A DNA stretch of 64,000 bases from JAYFNU01 sp034933305 (GTDB lineage Bacteria; Bacillota; Clostridia; Oscillospirales; Ruminococcaceae), in the NCBI GenBank assembly GCA_034933305.1, contig JAYFNU010000014.1, positions 1 through 64,000 of the forward strand, given 5' to 3'. The notes under the pieces were generated by a model that was given only the letters and a program-made list of their open reading frames with translations, did not search any database and was not told the DNA's origin. Every line of letters starts with the position of its first letter. The stretch's first letter is position 1. Shown one piece after another: positions 43,027 through 52,274 of the stretch. The position numbers and the translations under genes are program-made.

Positions 43027-43980
43027 TCAAGCGGATTCATCCGGCAGCTCGAGTCCGCCGTAGAATTCGCGGATCATCGAATTCTTCGGCACGCCGTCGG
43101 TCGGCAGCGGCGTGAAATCCGCAAAGCGCCGGTTGAGCCCGAGCAGCAGATCCCGCGCCTCGCCGCCCTGCGCCTTGTCGGCGCAGATGGCCGCGAGCAG
43201 CGGCGCCGTGACGCACGGCTCGTATTCGAACGACGTGTCGAGCAGCATGTCGGCGTCGCCGCGGAAGGGCTTGATCCACTTCTCCTCGCCGTCGCGCAGG
43301 CTGCCCCACATCTCGAGCGTGCGCTCGACGCTGTGGCCGCGGAAATACCAGTCCCGGATGAGGCGCCGCGTGATGCGCAGGTCGCGCGTCGCGACGACGC
43401 GCTTGCCGCCCGCGGAATACTCCGTGCGCAGCCCCGCGTACAGCTTGAACACGCAGCCCTCGTCGACCGTCTCGCTGAGCAGCGGATTGAGCGCGTGGAT
43501 GCCCTCGATGATGAGCACGTCCCCCGGCGCGAGCTCGACGACGTGCGTCTGCGGCGAGCGCTTCTGCGCGACAAAGTCGAAGACGGGCAGCTCCGAGCGC
43601 CCGTCCCGCTCGAGCTCGCCGAGGCAGCGGTGGATGCACTCGATGTCGAGCGCGCGCACATGCTCCATGTCGGGCGTGCCGTCCGGGCGCTTCGGGTAAT
43701 TCTCGACGCCGATGAAAAAGTCGTCGAGGGATACGACCTGCGCGCCGCGCCCGCGGCTTCTGAATTCGACGGCGAGCTTGCGCGCCGAGGTCGTCTTTCC
43801 GCTCGCGGAGGGGCCGGACACCATCACGAACGCGGCGCCCTTCTGCTGCACGGCGTCGGCGACGGCGCCGAGGCGCTGCGCATACAGCGTCTCGCATGCG
43901 TCGATGAAGCCCGGGTCCTTCGCGCGCTCGTTGACGTCCGCGATCTCATAAAGTGCTTTCGGTTTGAATATTGCTTTCAT
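43027..43980 (-). CDS. Uridine kinase-like nucleoside kinase
   Basis: A 317-residue P-loop kinase of the uridine kinase/phosphoribulokinase group. Walker A is GPSASGKTT, the base-binding lid is VVSLDDFFIGVENYPKRPDGTPDMEHVRALD, and VLIIEGIHALNPLLS is the Walker B-like strand. Extra N-terminal residues resemble the TGS-lacking nucleoside kinases of Clostridia. It would phosphorylate uridine or cytidine. I chose the ATG at 43978-43980 (GGGAG upstream), which overlaps the hemZ 3' end by 35 nt. Confidence 0.88.
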   Translation of the reverse strand: MKAIFKPKALYEIADVNERAKDPGFIDACETLYAQRLGAVADAVQQKGAAFVMVSGPSASGKTTSARKLAVEFRSRGRGAQVVSLDDFFIGVENYPKRPDGTPDMEHVRALDIECIHRCLGELERDGRSELPVFDFVAQKRSPQTHVVELAPGDVLIIEGIHALNPLLSETVDEGCVFKLYAGLRTEYSAGGKRVVATRDLRITRRLIRDWYFRGHSVERTLEMWGSLRDGEEKWIKPFRGDADMLLDTSFEYEPCVTAPLLAAICADKAQGGEARDLLLGLNRRFADFTPLPTDGVPKNSMIREFYGGLELPDESA

Positions 43981-45424
43981 AAAACTCCCTGATCCCGCCC
44001 TTGCGCCGGCGGATTTCTTCACAGCCGGCGAGATATTCGGCGGGGTATTTATAATTGAAAATGCGACGGATGAGGCCGCCGCGCTGATCGACGAGCTTGG
44101 TCACCGCGCCCGCGCCGCACGCGAGGATGGTGTGCAGCTCGTCCATGATGTAGACGTTGTACAGACATTCCTTCCCCGGCAGCGCGTAGCCCGTGTTCTC
44201 GAGATTGTCGACGGTCCCCTTCTGCTTGTACATGTAATACGGGCGCAGGCCCCATGCCGGCAGCTCTCTGCCCGCGAGGTCCACCATCGCGGCCGCGTCC
44301 GGCGACGCCGCCGTGCCGTCCTCGTTGAGGCGCGACGCCCGCTTGAGCGTCAGCGCGTGGACGGTCACGTTCTCCGGCCCGAGCGTCCGCAGCCAGCTGA
44401 GCGTGTGCGCGAAGCTCTCAAGCGTGTCGCCCGGCAGACCCGCGATGAGGTCGGCGTTGATGTTGTCGAAGCCCGCCTCGCGCGCAAGGCGGAAGCTGCG
44501 CTCGATGTCCGCCGCCGTGTGCCGCCGGCCAAGCGCGCGCAGCACCTCGTCGTTGGCCGTCTGCGGATTGATCGACAGCCGCGTGACGCCCGCGCGCCGG
44601 AGCACGTCGAGCTTGTCCGCGTCGATGGTGTCGGGCCGGCCGGCTTCGACGGAATATTCCCGCGCCGCGGACAGATCGAAGCTGTCGGCGATGGCGCGCG
44701 TGAGCTGTTCGAGCTGCGGCGCGCTGAGCGTCGTGGGCGTGCCGCCGCCGATGTAGACGCTCTCGAGCCGCAGTCCGAGCCGGGCCGCCTCGCCGCCGAC
44801 GAGCGCGAGCTCGCCGCACAGCGCGTCGACATACGGCGCGATGAGGCTCTTGTCCCGCTCGACCGATTTTGACACGAACGAACAGTAGGCGCAGCGCGTC
44901 GGGCAAAAGGGGATCGCCGCGTATAAGGAGAAGGAGCGCGGCGTATTGAGCGCCGCGACGGCCTCGCTCGTCTTCGCCGTCTCGAGGCACAGCGCCGCTT
45001 TGTCGGCGCTCACGCGGCAGCGCGTCTCGAGCCGCCACAGGATATCGGTGTCGCGCATGCCCTGCCGCAGCATGGCGCCGACGAACTTCGCCGGCCGGAT
45101 GCCGGTCATGACGCCCCACGGGGGCGACGTCGACGTCAGCGAGCACAGCAGGTCGTACAGCATCTGCGCGAGCGCCAGCTCGCATTCCGCGTCGCCGGCG
45201 GACACCGGGAGCTTCTGCGTTTTGGCTGCGCTGAACACGCCGCACCGGACGCTGCACAGCAGCATGTATTCGCCGCCCGTCCGCGCGCGCCGCAGCTGCG
45301 CCCAGTCGCCCGTCCTGTCGGCCTTTTTCGGCGCGCGCTTTTCCACGCGGACGTCCCGCATGAACATGCGCGCGACATTTTCAAGCTCATAAGCGAAATC
45401 ATGTCCGCTGAGATACAGAACCAT
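43946..45424 (-). CDS. hemZ: HemZ-like radical SAM coproporphyrinogen dehydrogenase family protein
   Basis: The 492-residue protein has an N-terminal HemZ-specific region (about 1-160) and a radical SAM core with cluster cysteines C174, C178, C181 in FCPTRCAYC. SVYIGGGTPTTLS is the SAM-binding GGE-like strand, and the C-terminal HemW/HemN domain includes YYMYKQKGTVDNLENTGYALPGKECLYNV. HemZ proteins are linked to anaerobic coproporphyrinogen III oxidation, though many act otherwise. It starts 4 nt after the MBL hydrolase gene. Confidence 0.92.
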   Translation of the reverse strand: MVLYLSGHDFAYELENVARMFMRDVRVEKRAPKKADRTGDWAQLRRARTGGEYMLLCSVRCGVFSAAKTQKLPVSAGDAECELALAQMLYDLLCSLTSTSPPWGVMTGIRPAKFVGAMLRQGMRDTDILWRLETRCRVSADKAALCLETAKTSEAVAALNTPRSFSLYAAIPFCPTRCAYCSFVSKSVERDKSLIAPYVDALCGELALVGGEAARLGLRLESVYIGGGTPTTLSAPQLEQLTRAIADSFDLSAAREYSVEAGRPDTIDADKLDVLRRAGVTRLSINPQTANDEVLRALGRRHTAADIERSFRLAREAGFDNINADLIAGLPGDTLESFAHTLSWLRTLGPENVTVHALTLKRASRLNEDGTAASPDAAAMVDLAGRELPAWGLRPYYMYKQKGTVDNLENTGYALPGKECLYNVYIMDELHTILACGAGAVTKLVDQRGGLIRRIFNYKYPAEYLAGCEEIRRRKGGIREFYESNIQTESTL

Positions 45425-45428
45425 CGGC

Positions 45429-46001
45429 TCAGCGCCCCATGAACGGGTTGCAGGCGCGCTCGTGCGACATCGTCGTGCTCTCGGCGTGGCCGGGCAGCAC
45501 GAGCAGGTCGGCCTGCGGCAGCGCGCGCAGCTTCGCGAGCGACGCGCGCAGCGCGTTGAAGTCGCCCTTCGGCAGGTCGGTGCGCCCGACGCTCTCGAAA
45601 AACAGCGTATCGCCGGAGAACAGCGTGTCCCCGCACAGGTAGCACACGCCGCCCGGCGTGTGGCCCGGCGTTTCGACGGCCGTGAATTCCAGCTCGCCCG
45701 CGCGGATGACGTCGCCGTCGCGGCTGATGCGGTCGGGCGGGAACTTGATGCAGTCGGCGTCGCCCGCGCCGATCGCGACCTTCGCGCCCGTGGCTTCCTT
45801 CACCGCCGCGAGCGCCCCGATGTGGTCGAAATGGCCGTGCGTCAGCAGGATCCATGCACATTTTAAGCCGTTGTCGGCGAGAAATTTCTCGATTTTCGGG
45901 GCCTCGTCGCCCGGGTCGATCACGACGGCCGTCTTCGCCTCGTCCCAGACGACGTAGCAGTTGGTCGACAGCATGCCAACGGGCAGACATTCCACATTCA
46001 T
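45429..46001 (-). CDS. MBL-fold hydrolase (glyoxalase II-like)
   Basis: A 190-residue metallo-beta-lactamase-fold protein. The zinc motif is LLTHGHFDHIGAL, further ligands lie in VETPGHTPGGVCYLCGDTLFSGDTLF, and LLVLPGHAESTTMSHERACNPFM ends it. This is the single-domain hydroxyacylglutathione hydrolase-like group common in Firmicutes. ATG 45999-46001 overlaps the dtd stop (ATGA). Exact thioester substrate unknown. Confidence 0.92.
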   Translation of the reverse strand: MNVECLPVGMLSTNCYVVWDEAKTAVVIDPGDEAPKIEKFLADNGLKCAWILLTHGHFDHIGALAAVKEATGAKVAIGAGDADCIKFPPDRISRDGDVIRAGELEFTAVETPGHTPGGVCYLCGDTLFSGDTLFFESVGRTDLPKGDFNALRASLAKLRALPQADLLVLPGHAESTTMSHERACNPFMGR

Positions 46002-46453
46002 CTCTTCCAATCCTCCGTATCGAGCAGTATCGTCACCGGGCCGTCGCAGTCTGCGGCGATGCGCATATCCGCGCCGAATTCCCCGGTCTTCACTTCTTTC
46101 AGCGCGCATGCGCGCAGCGCCCCGACGTACGCGTCGTACGCCGCTTCCGCGAAGGGCGGCTTCGCCGCCGCGATGAACGACGGCCGCAGCCCCTTCTTCG
46201 TGTCGGCGGCGAGCGTGAAATTCGACACGACGAGCGCCGACAGCCCCAGCTCCCCGGCCGACAGGTTCATTTTTCCCCCGGCGTCCTCAAAGATGCGCAG
46301 CTTCGCCGTCTTTTCGGCGAGCTTCGCCGCGAGCGGCAGCGCGTCGCCCTCCACCGCGCAGAACAGCGCGAACAGCCCCGGCCCGATCCCGCGCGTCTCG
46401 CCGCCGCCGATCGTGACGGCAGCGGATTTTACTCTTTGTAATATTACTCTCAT
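45998..46453 (-). CDS. dtd: D-aminoacyl-tRNA deacylase
   Basis: The 151-residue enzyme removes D-amino acids (and glycine from tRNA-Ala). The two active-site motifs are SNFTLAADTKKGLRPSF (usually SQFTL) and the Gly-cisPro motif GPVTILLDT near the C-terminus; ILQRVKSAAVTI opens the protein. Full length. It lies 13 nt after relA and overlaps the MBL gene. Confidence 0.95.
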   Translation of the reverse strand: MRVILQRVKSAAVTIGGGETRGIGPGLFALFCAVEGDALPLAAKLAEKTAKLRIFEDAGGKMNLSAGELGLSALVVSNFTLAADTKKGLRPSFIAAAKPPFAEAAYDAYVGALRACALKEVKTGEFGADMRIAADCDGPVTILLDTEDWKR

Positions 46454-46466
46454 AGTATTCCGAAAG

Positions 46467-48626
46467 TTATCTCGCGGCGCGGTCGATGCGCTCGACGTCG
46501 CGGATCTTGCGCAGCTTGGCGATGACGGAATTGAGGTGTTCGGTATTGTTGATGCCGATGGTCACGATGATCTCGGCGCGCTTGTCGGCGGTGGTGCGGG
46601 TGTTGAAGGCGAAGATGGGGATGTGCATCTGCGACAGCGCGGTGCTGATGTCGGCGATGAGGCCGGTGCGATCGATGCAGGAGATCTCGAGCGTCGACTT
46701 GAAGCTCTCGCGGACGTTGTCGGCCCACGCGACCTTGACCCAGCGCATCGAATTCTCGTCGAGGTAGTGCGCCGCCGCGACGTTCATGCAGTCGCGCTTG
46801 TGGACGGACACGCCGTGCCCGCGGGTGATGAAGCCGACGATGTCGTCGCCCGGCAGCGGATTGCAGCAGCGGGCGAACTTGACGAGGCAGTTGTCGAGTC
46901 CCTCGACGATGACGCCCTCGGCCGACTTGTGCGCGACCGTCGGGACGTCGAAGACCTCGGCGGGGTCCTCCTGCTTGACGAGCTTCTGGTACTCCTCCTT
47001 GATCTTCGGCAGCAGCCGCGCCATCGTGACGCCGCCGTAGCCGATGGACGCGAAGAGGTCGTCGGCGGAGCCGAGCTTCTGGCGCTTGACGATCTCGTCG
47101 ACGAAGGCGTCGTAGTCGGCGGCGGGCACGCTGATGAGATGGCGGCGCAGCTCCTTGTCGAAGATGTGCCGGCCCTCCTCGACGTTCTCCTCGCGCTTTT
47201 CGCGCTTGAACCACGCGCGGATCTTGTTTTTTGCCTCGCCCGTCGTGACGATGTTGAGCCAGTCGCGCGAGGGGCCCTTGTCCTTCGGCCCGGTGATGAT
47301 CTCGATGATCTCGCCGGTCTTGACCGTGTAATTGAGCGGCACGATGCGGCCGTTGACCTTCGCGCCGGTCATGCGGTTGCCGACGGCGGAATGGATGGCG
47401 TAGGCGAAATCGATCGTGCAGGAGCCGGCGGGCAGGTTGATGACGTCGCCCTTCGGCGTGAAGACGTAGACCTCCTCGGGCAGCAGGTCGCTCTTGATGT
47501 TGCGCAGCAGGTCGACGGAATCCTCCGATTCCTTCTGGCTCTCGAGCAGCTGGCGCACCCACGCGAGGCGCTCCTCGAGCTTATCTTTCCCGTTGATGCC
47601 GAGCTTGTATTTCCAGTGCGCCGCGATGCCGTACTCGGCGGTATAGTGCATGTCGTAGGTGCGGATCTGGATCTCGAAGGGGATCGCCTCGCGCCCGACG
47701 ACCGTCGTGTGCAGCGACTGGTACATATTGGGCTTCGGCGTGGAGATGTAGTCCTTGAAGCGGTTGGGCAGCGGGCGGTACATGTCGTGCAGCACGCCGA
47801 GCGTGTTGTAGCATTCGTTGACCGTGCCGACGATGACGCGCACGGCGTAGACATCGTAGATCTCCTCGAAGGAGCGGTTCTGGATGTACAGCTTGCGGTA
47901 GATGCCGTAGACCGACTTGATGCGCGACTCGATCTCTGCGTCCGTGATGCCGTTTTCCTCGAGTCGCTCGCGGATGTCATGCACCGTGTTTTCGATGAAG
48001 CTGCCGCTCAGGTCGTTCTTTTTGAGCGTCTCGATGATCTCGTTGTAGCCGTAGGCGTCGAGATATTTGAGCGACAGATCCTCGAGCTCCTCCTTGAAGG
48101 CGCTCATGCCCAGCCGGTGGGCGATGGGGGCGTAGACCTCCATCGTCTCGAGCGCCTTGTCGCGGCGCTTCTGCTCGGGCAGCGCGTCGAGCGTGCGCAG
48201 GTTATGCAGCCGGTCGCAGAGCTTGACGAGCATGACGCGGATGTCCTTGCTCATCGCGAGCAGCATCTTGCGCAGGTTCTCCGCCTGCTGCTCCTCGACG
48301 GACGAGAAGGGGATCTGGCCGAGCTTCGTCACGCCGTCGACGAGCAGCGCGATGCTCTCGCCGAAGTCGTGCTCGATCTCCTCGATGGTCTCGTCGGTGT
48401 CCTCCACGACGTCGTGCAGCAGCGCCGCGCAGATGCTCTCGGTGTCGAGGCCGAGATCGACGAGCAGCGACGCGACGGCGACGGGGTGGATGATATAGGG
48501 CTCGCCCGTCTCGCGCTTCTGGTCCTTGTGGCACTTATAGGCGAGCTCGTACGCGCGCCCGATCAGGTCGAGATCATAGGCGCGGCCGCTCTCCTCCATT
48601 TGTTTTTTTAATTCTTCGTAAGTCAT
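46467..48626 (-). CDS. relA: Bifunctional (p)ppGpp synthetase/hydrolase (Rel)
   Basis: The 719-residue protein is a full Rel. It has an HD hydrolase (about 25-180, AALLHDVVEDTDETIEEIEHDFG), a synthetase (about 230-340, VYAVRVIVGTVNECYNTLGVLHDMYRPLPNRFKDYISTPKPNMYQSLHTTV), a TGS domain (about 385-445, VYVFTPKGDVINLPAGSCTIDFAYAIHS), a zinc-finger/helical region (CCNPLPGDDIVGFITRGHGVSVHKRDC) and an ACT domain. It makes and breaks the stringent alarmone. Both active sites look intact. Its ATG overlaps the recJ stop (ATGA). Confidence 0.97.
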   Translation of the reverse strand: MTYEELKKQMEESGRAYDLDLIGRAYELAYKCHKDQKRETGEPYIIHPVAVASLLVDLGLDTESICAALLHDVVEDTDETIEEIEHDFGESIALLVDGVTKLGQIPFSSVEEQQAENLRKMLLAMSKDIRVMLVKLCDRLHNLRTLDALPEQKRRDKALETMEVYAPIAHRLGMSAFKEELEDLSLKYLDAYGYNEIIETLKKNDLSGSFIENTVHDIRERLEENGITDAEIESRIKSVYGIYRKLYIQNRSFEEIYDVYAVRVIVGTVNECYNTLGVLHDMYRPLPNRFKDYISTPKPNMYQSLHTTVVGREAIPFEIQIRTYDMHYTAEYGIAAHWKYKLGINGKDKLEERLAWVRQLLESQKESEDSVDLLRNIKSDLLPEEVYVFTPKGDVINLPAGSCTIDFAYAIHSAVGNRMTGAKVNGRIVPLNYTVKTGEIIEIITGPKDKGPSRDWLNIVTTGEAKNKIRAWFKREKREENVEEGRHIFDKELRRHLISVPAADYDAFVDEIVKRQKLGSADDLFASIGYGGVTMARLLPKIKEEYQKLVKQEDPAEVFDVPTVAHKSAEGVIVEGLDNCLVKFARCCNPLPGDDIVGFITRGHGVSVHKRDCMNVAAAHYLDENSMRWVKVAWADNVRESFKSTLEISCIDRTGLIADISTALSQMHIPIFAFNTRTTADKRAEIIVTIGINNTEHLNSVIAKLRKIRDVERIDRAAR

Positions 48627-50665
48627 ACTGCGGCTCCGTTGAGCTCCCTGAATGTCGGCGCGTCGGACAGCTCATGTTTTTCGGCGCTGTCCGCGGCGCG
48701 CAGAAGGCGTCGCCCGTCGGGCGTTTTTTCGGTTTTCACGAGGCCGAGCTCCTCGAGCACGTCGAAGGCGGCCTCCGTCCTGCCGATGGGCAGCTTCCGG
48801 AAGCAGACGCTCACCGCGCCGTGGTCGTAGCGGTCCGTGCCGGCGGTCTTCAGCTTTCTGTAGACGTAAGCGATGTCCTCGCGCGACGGCGCGACGGACG
48901 CGGCGTCGCCCTTCGTCAGCGGGCGGCCGCAGCAATGGTCGCGGTAAACGGCGACCGAGCGGAAATCCTCGTCCGTGAGGTCGGCGCGGTGCAGCTCGCG
49001 GAATTTGACCGACACGATGTTTTTCGCCGCCCCCTCGTAGATGGACAGCGAGAAGGCCGCGTCGAGCGCGTCGCCGGGCGCAAAGGGCAGCGCCTGCGGC
49101 TGAACGCCGAAGAGCGCGCCGGTGAGCGTGCCGCCCGCGGCGCGCAGCGTCAGGCGGGTGTGCTTTTCGCCCAGCGGCGCCGCCGATACGAGCGTCGCGC
49201 CGCGCACGGCGAAGACGGGCTCCTCGTTGCCGCAGCCGAAGGGCGCGAGCGACGACAGCTCCGCGACGCCGGGCTCGTCGATGTCGGCGGGCGTGATATA
49301 CGCGTCGACGCGCAGCTCCGGCAGGCCGATGCTGTCGCGGTGCGTGCGACAAAAGGCGAACAGCGCCTGTTTGAATTCCTCGATGCGCGGCGCGGCGAGC
49401 ATGAAGCCCGCGGCCATGTCGTGCCCGCCGAATTTCGTCAGCAGCGGCGCGCAGGCGGCGATCGCCTCGTGCAGCGAAAAGCCGGGCACGCTGCGCCCGC
49501 TCCCCTTGGCCGTGTCCCCCTCGACGGAGATGACGACGGCCGGCTTGCCGTAGCGCTCGACGAGCCGCGAGCAGACGATGCCGATGACGCCCGCGTGCAG
49601 ATCCTCGCCGCTGATGACGATGACCGGCTTTTTGAGCAGCGCCGGATCCTCGTCGATGCGCTGTTCGACGAGGCGGTTGATCTCCTGCTCCGTCGTCTGG
49701 CGCGCGCGGTTCAGCTCGCACAGCTGCTGCGCCGTCTTCTGCGCGGCGTCCGGATCCTCGGTGATGAGCAGCTGCAGCGCGAGCGCCGCGTTGCCCATGC
49801 GGCCCGCCGCGTTGATGCGCGGCGCGATGGCGAAGGCGATGTCCTGCGCCGTCAGATGCTCGATGTCGAGCCCCGCCTGCCCGCACAGCGCGCGGATGCC
49901 CTCGTTCTCGCAGTACGGGAGCTGCGCAAAGCCCGCTTTGACGATGGCGCGGTTCTGTCCGGTGAGCGGCATGATGTCGGAGACGGTGCCGATGGCGGCG
50001 AACACGCCGTACTGGGGCAGCAGCTCGCCGATGCCGCAGCCCTCGCAGGCCGCCGCGAGCGCGAGCGCCACGCCGACGCCCGCGAGATCCCCGCAGCCGC
50101 TCGCGTCGTCCGCGCGCAGCGGATCGACCACCGCGGCGGCCTGCGGCAGCGCCGACGGCGGCAGATGGTGGTCGCAGACGACGACGTCGACCCCGGCCGC
50201 GGCCGCATAGGCGATCTCGTCGCCCGCGGAGACGCCGTTGTCGACCGTGATGATGAGCGACACGCCGTACTTCTTCATATTGTCGATGGCCGCGCGCGAC
50301 AGGCCGTAGCCCGTCGAGTCGCGCGTCGGCAGCGAGCACGCGACGCGCCCGCCCCGACTGAGCAGATACTGGTACATCAGCGCCGTCGAGGTGACGCCGT
50401 CGACGTCGTAGTCGCCGAAGACGGCGATCATCTCGTCCTTTTCGAGCGCGGCGTTGACGCGCGCCGCCGCCCTGTCCATATCTTTTATCTGAAAGGGGTC
50501 GGCGAACTCCGCGCCGTCGTCAAAAAGCGCCCGCCGCGCCGTCTGTTCGTCGCAGCCGCGCGCCGCGAGCACCCGCGCCGTCAGCTCCCCGATGCCGAGC
50601 GACGCGCGCAGCGCCTTCACGGTCTGCGCGTTCGGCTCGGAAACATTCCATTTTTTTAAGGTCAT
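48623..50665 (-). CDS. recJ: Single-stranded-DNA-specific exonuclease RecJ
   Basis: A 680-residue DHH-family nuclease with FGDYDVDGVTSTALMYQYL (Mg site), TVDNGVSAGDEI, VVCDHHLPPSALP (DHH), PRINAAGRMGNAALALQLL and the DHHA1 GGHDMAAGFML. The C-terminal about 120 residues are the extra domain found in Firmicute RecJ. It degrades 5' ssDNA during recombination and mismatch repair. The order recJ-relA-dtd-MBL-hemZ is common in Clostridia. Confidence 0.95.
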   Translation of the reverse strand: MTLKKWNVSEPNAQTVKALRASLGIGELTARVLAARGCDEQTARRALFDDGAEFADPFQIKDMDRAAARVNAALEKDEMIAVFGDYDVDGVTSTALMYQYLLSRGGRVACSLPTRDSTGYGLSRAAIDNMKKYGVSLIITVDNGVSAGDEIAYAAAAGVDVVVCDHHLPPSALPQAAAVVDPLRADDASGCGDLAGVGVALALAAACEGCGIGELLPQYGVFAAIGTVSDIMPLTGQNRAIVKAGFAQLPYCENEGIRALCGQAGLDIEHLTAQDIAFAIAPRINAAGRMGNAALALQLLITEDPDAAQKTAQQLCELNRARQTTEQEINRLVEQRIDEDPALLKKPVIVISGEDLHAGVIGIVCSRLVERYGKPAVVISVEGDTAKGSGRSVPGFSLHEAIAACAPLLTKFGGHDMAAGFMLAAPRIEEFKQALFAFCRTHRDSIGLPELRVDAYITPADIDEPGVAELSSLAPFGCGNEEPVFAVRGATLVSAAPLGEKHTRLTLRAAGGTLTGALFGVQPQALPFAPGDALDAAFSLSIYEGAAKNIVSVKFRELHRADLTDEDFRSVAVYRDHCCGRPLTKGDAASVAPSREDIAYVYRKLKTAGTDRYDHGAVSVCFRKLPIGRTEAAFDVLEELGLVKTEKTPDGRRLLRAADSAEKHELSDAPTFRELNGAAV

Positions 50666-50684
50666 ATCATTCTCCGGTCATGCT

Positions 50685-52274
50685 CTATTCGGCGCGCGCG
50701 AAACGCGCCATGACGGCGAGCGCCGAGCGCAGTCCGTCGACCGCGGCGCTCATGATGCCGCCCGCGTAGCCGGCGCCCTCGCCGCAGGGGTAGATCCCCC
50801 GCGCGCCCGCGGCCTCGCGCGTTTCGCCGCGCGGCACCCGGACGGGCGACGAGGTGCGCGTCTCGGGGCCCGTGAGGACCGCGCCGCCGTCGCCGAAAAA
50901 AGCCAGCTTTTTGGAAAAGATCCGCAGCCCCGCGCGCATCGCGTCGGCGAGCTCGCCGCCGTACAGCGCGTCGAAATCGCACGGCGTGACGCCCCGGGCG
51001 TACGTCGGCCCGACGCCGCCCGCGCGCAGTCCCGCCGTCCGGGACAAAAAACTCTGCACATCGCACGCCGGCGCGCGGTAATCGCCGCCCGCGCGCGTGA
51101 ACGCGGCGCGCTCAAGCGCGCGCTGATAATCGATCGCGGCGAAGGGGTCGTTCCCGAAATCCTGCGGCCCCACCGAGACGACGAGCGCCGCGTTGGCGTT
51201 GGCGCCGTCGCGCGCGTAATTGCTCATGCCGTTCGTGACGACGCCGCCCTGCTCGGACGCGGCCGGCACGACGCTGCCGCCGGGGCACATGCAGAAGGTG
51301 TAGACGCACCGCCCGCCGACGTGCGCCGACAGCGCATATTCGCCGTGCGGCAGCCGCGGGTCGCCCGCGAAATCGCCGTACATCGCGCGGTCGACGCTGC
51401 GCTGCGCGTGCTCGATGCGCGCGCCGACGGAAAAGGGCTTCGCCTCGAGCGCCAGGCCGCTGTCGCGCAGCAGCGCGAAGGTGTCGCGGGCGCTGTGGCC
51501 GCATGCGAGCACCAGCGCGTTCGTCCCGACGGCCTGTCCGTTCGCCGTCACGCCGCACAGCGCGCCGTCCCGCAGCCGCAGCCCGTCGAGCTGCGTGCGG
51601 AACAGGATCTCCCCTCCGTTCGCGCACACCGCCTGCCGCAGCGCGCGCACCACGGCGCGCAGCCGGTCGGTGCCGACGTGGGGCTTCGCGCGCACGAGCA
51701 CGTCCTGCGGCGCGCCGAATTCCGCGAGCGTTTCGAGCACGAAATCGCACAGCGGGTCATTGATGCGCGTCGTCAGCTTTCCGTCCGAAAAGGTGCCCGC
51801 GCCGCCCTCGCCGAACTGCACGTTGGACACGGGGTCGAACCCGCCGCCGCGGAAAAAGCCCTCCGTCGCCCGCACGCGCTCGTCCATGTCGCCGCCGCGC
51901 TCGAGCACGAGCGGCCGGTAGCCGTACAGGCTCAGCAGATACGCCGCGAACATTCCCGCAGGGCCGAAACCGGCCACGACGGGGCGCCCGCTCAGGCGCT
52001 GCGCGCCGAAGACCGGCGTCAACTGCCGCTTTTCCGCGAGCGTCACCGACGACGGACAGGCCGCCGCGAGCCGCGCCTCTTCGCGCGCGTCGCGCAGCGT
52101 AAGCAGCACGGAGCAGACAGCGGTGACCTCCCTGTGGCGCGCGTCGTACGACATGCGCCGCAGCCTGTGGTCGGCGACCGCGCTTTCCCTGATATGCAGC
52201 CGGGCGCACGCCGCGCCGACGGCGTCGTCCTCGCCTGCGCCCAGCGGGATGCGCACATCCGATACGACGATCAT
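50685..52274 (-). CDS. FAD-dependent oxidoreductase (YtfP/HI0933-like large family)
   Basis: A 529-residue flavoprotein. A short N-terminal domain (VSDVRIPLGAGEDDAVGAACARLHI) precedes the dinucleotide-binding motif VVAGFGPAGMFAAYLLSLYGYRPLVLERGGDMDERV. Later come GGAGTFSDGKLTTRI, LVLACGHSARDTF and GIYPCGEGAGYAGGIMSAAVDGL, which closes the FAD site. These proteins are annotated as NAD(P)/FAD-dependent dehydrogenases of unknown substrate. The start overlaps the cdaR stop (TGATG), so it is co-translated with the c-di-AMP genes. Confidence 0.88.
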   Translation of the reverse strand: MIVVSDVRIPLGAGEDDAVGAACARLHIRESAVADHRLRRMSYDARHREVTAVCSVLLTLRDAREEARLAAACPSSVTLAEKRQLTPVFGAQRLSGRPVVAGFGPAGMFAAYLLSLYGYRPLVLERGGDMDERVRATEGFFRGGGFDPVSNVQFGEGGAGTFSDGKLTTRINDPLCDFVLETLAEFGAPQDVLVRAKPHVGTDRLRAVVRALRQAVCANGGEILFRTQLDGLRLRDGALCGVTANGQAVGTNALVLACGHSARDTFALLRDSGLALEAKPFSVGARIEHAQRSVDRAMYGDFAGDPRLPHGEYALSAHVGGRCVYTFCMCPGGSVVPAASEQGGVVTNGMSNYARDGANANAALVVSVGPQDFGNDPFAAIDYQRALERAAFTRAGGDYRAPACDVQSFLSRTAGLRAGGVGPTYARGVTPCDFDALYGGELADAMRAGLRIFSKKLAFFGDGGAVLTGPETRTSSPVRVPRGETREAAGARGIYPCGEGAGYAGGIMSAAVDGLRSALAVMARFARAE